From Sedimentisphaerales bacterium (lineage in GTDB: Bacteria > Planctomycetota > Phycisphaerae > Sedimentisphaerales > Anaerohalosphaeraceae), in assembly GCA_016935635.1 (NCBI GenBank), contig JAFGQP010000220.1, positions 1 to 33,637 of the forward strand: 33,637 bases of DNA, in the 5' to 3' direction. The first letter of the stretch is position 1. The number at the start of each line of letters is the position of its first letter. The position numbers and the translations under genes were made by a program. The notes below the pieces were generated by a model. The model searched no databases and had not been told where the DNA came from. It worked only from the letters and a program-made list of their open reading frames with translations. Shown one piece after another: positions 32,943 to 33,637 of this stretch.

Positions 32943-33497
32943 ATTTCAGTTTTTGCCTGCTGTTCATATAACAAGCCAATTGGGTTCGTTTGGTTTTTGA
33001 ATGTTCATTCAACCGTCGTTGTGAATTCTTTACGTATAAATCTGTAATTTCCGGCGAATGGATTGTCGAGAAAACAGGGCGGAAAAATTATTATTAATAA
33101 AATTTTCTTGCATAGCCGACAGGAGAAATTGTAAAATATTGATTGTTAGGTGGGATGATTGTTTTTTTACCTGTCATAATAAAATAATAAGAATTGCAGT
33201 AAATTATTATCGTGAATGCAGTTTGTTATCATCGATTCCAATGACCAATCATCCGCAAAGTGAGGGTAATTTCAGGATTTGGGACAAGAACAGGGATAGG
33301 AAAAGACGGCGCAATGGTGGGGTTCAAACGAGTTTGCAGCAGCAACAGGGCTTTGGAGAGAATACCGGTGTTTTCATGGGGGTATGTTTCTTTAGGGCTC
33401 CATTAAAATGGAGACTTGGCGTGTCCTGATACGGGTCTAAACGGATGGTTATGAGAAATCGGGACGTGAAGGAATTTCAGAAGAATGGGAGGTTACA
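32943..33497. other. 555-bp intergenic region before the beta-helix-type gene
   Basis: A weak hairpin (AAGCCAA 32973-32979 with TTGGTTT 32990-32996) may end the ExbBD operon. A 16-base palindrome lies at 32997-33012. A weak promoter TTGCAT (33108-33113), 18 bases, TAAAAT (33132-33137) could serve the gene at 33498. A 123-codon open frame at 33058-33429 has no ribosome binding site or recognisable composition and is not counted. Confidence 0.4.
32997..33012. promoter_or_regulatory. Palindromic operator-like site
   Basis: TTGAATGTTCATTCAA: a perfect 7-base inverted repeat with a 2-base centre. The half-site TGAATG/CATTCA is of the kind bound by TetR-type dimeric repressors. No regulator gene is adjacent. 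Confidence 0.35.
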
Positions 33498-33637
33498 ATG
33501 GAACGACATGGGCGGGGTTTTGAGGCGTGTGTGTGTGCAATCATCTTTTTATTTTCCACATTTGCAGGGGCATCGGTGCAGCCTAATCCGGCAGTGCTTT
33601 ATGTTGATGCCTCGGCAGCCGGAGCCAATACCGGGGC
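33498..33637 (+). CDS. Start of a secreted protein, probably parallel beta-helix type (partial)
   Basis: The gene runs off the right edge; 46 codons are visible. GGGAGG (33487-33492) lies 5 bases before the ATG, in the same GGAGGTTACAATG context as the large LamG gene at 17116. Signal peptide about 1-26 (ACVCAIIFLFSTFAGA). The mature start reads LYVDASAAGANTG, the opening typical of large secreted right-handed beta-helix proteins in planctomycetes. The family call rests on this short motif only. Confidence 0.65.
   Translation, partial: MERHGRGFEACVCAIIFLFSTFAGASVQPNPAVLYVDASAAGANTG

Noticed and set aside
33058-33429. Plus-strand 123-codon frame in the last intergenic region
   Set aside because: No ribosome site, low-complexity and Cys/Arg-rich random-looking translation, and it covers a candidate promoter.
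1-33637. tRNA, rRNA, CRISPR arrays, insertion sequences, phage attachment sites
   Set aside because: Searched by eye for T-loop strings, regularly spaced repeats, transposase motifs and terminal inverted repeats; none found.

Overview
The window looks like chromosomal DNA of a planctomycete, most likely class Phycisphaerae (Sedimentisphaerales-like). This is inferred from gene content: LamG proteins with PEP-CTERM or single dockerin-like C-termini, a sigma factor/FecR pair with a carbohydrate-binding-like tail, NPCBM modules, a Hanks-type membrane kinase, a GH127 arabinofuranosidase, a Tat-exported Gfo/Idh/MocA protein, and a beta-helix-type protein start (YVDASAAGANTG) at the right edge. I see no rRNA, tRNA, CRISPR array, insertion sequence or phage gene. 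Many genes have a clear GGAGG-type ribosome binding site and sigma70-like promoters; a few (rarA, the radical SAM gene) lack a visible Shine-Dalgarno.

Layout. (1) 112-5720: exported carbohydrate-related proteins: a metzincin-like protease with a C-terminal NPCBM module (minus), a large secreted glycoside-hydrolase-like protein (plus) and a Tat-exported oxidoreductase-fold protein (minus). The two minus-strand genes share an unusual promoter/leader element. (2) 6124-6502: two very small ORFs with strong ribosome binding sites. (3) 6594-9268 (minus): a two-gene operon of a DUF3616/phytase-esterase-like secreted protein and a transmembrane Ser/Thr kinase. (4) 9477-12744: a double-DUF3592 membrane protein with an arrestin-like tail, a separate small arrestin-like protein, and a convergent, overlapping radical SAM gene of the UDG-linked DNA-repair type. 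(5) 12956-19734: ECF-like sigma factor, FecR-type membrane protein, a 730-bp leader region with a near-consensus promoter, then two paralogous LamG proteins with different C-terminal sorting signals. (6) 19845-22280 (minus): GH127 with a discoidin-like domain. (7) 22581-29466: housekeeping genes (citramalate synthase, nikR, rarA, 5-formyl-THF cyclo-ligase) interspersed with a degenerate CbiO/NikO-like ABC ATPase and a pair of polytopic membrane proteins. (8) 29533-32942: a LysM L,D-transpeptidase followed by a VWA protein with a TonB-like N-terminal half, ExbB/TolQ and ExbD/TolR. (9) 33498-end: start of a secreted protein.

The extracellular side (protease, glycoside-hydrolase-like protein, oxidoreductase, LamG pair, GH127) suggests polysaccharide binding and breakdown, with the sigma/FecR pair and the kinase as candidate surface-signalling components. 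The loci I would follow up first are the proton-motor/VWA cassette, the ABC ATPase that has lost its Walker B glutamate and H-loop histidine next to nikR, the sigma/FecR/LamG locus with its long leader, and the pair of micro-ORFs separated by mutually exclusive hairpins. All family names come from motif recognition by eye; no database search was possible.
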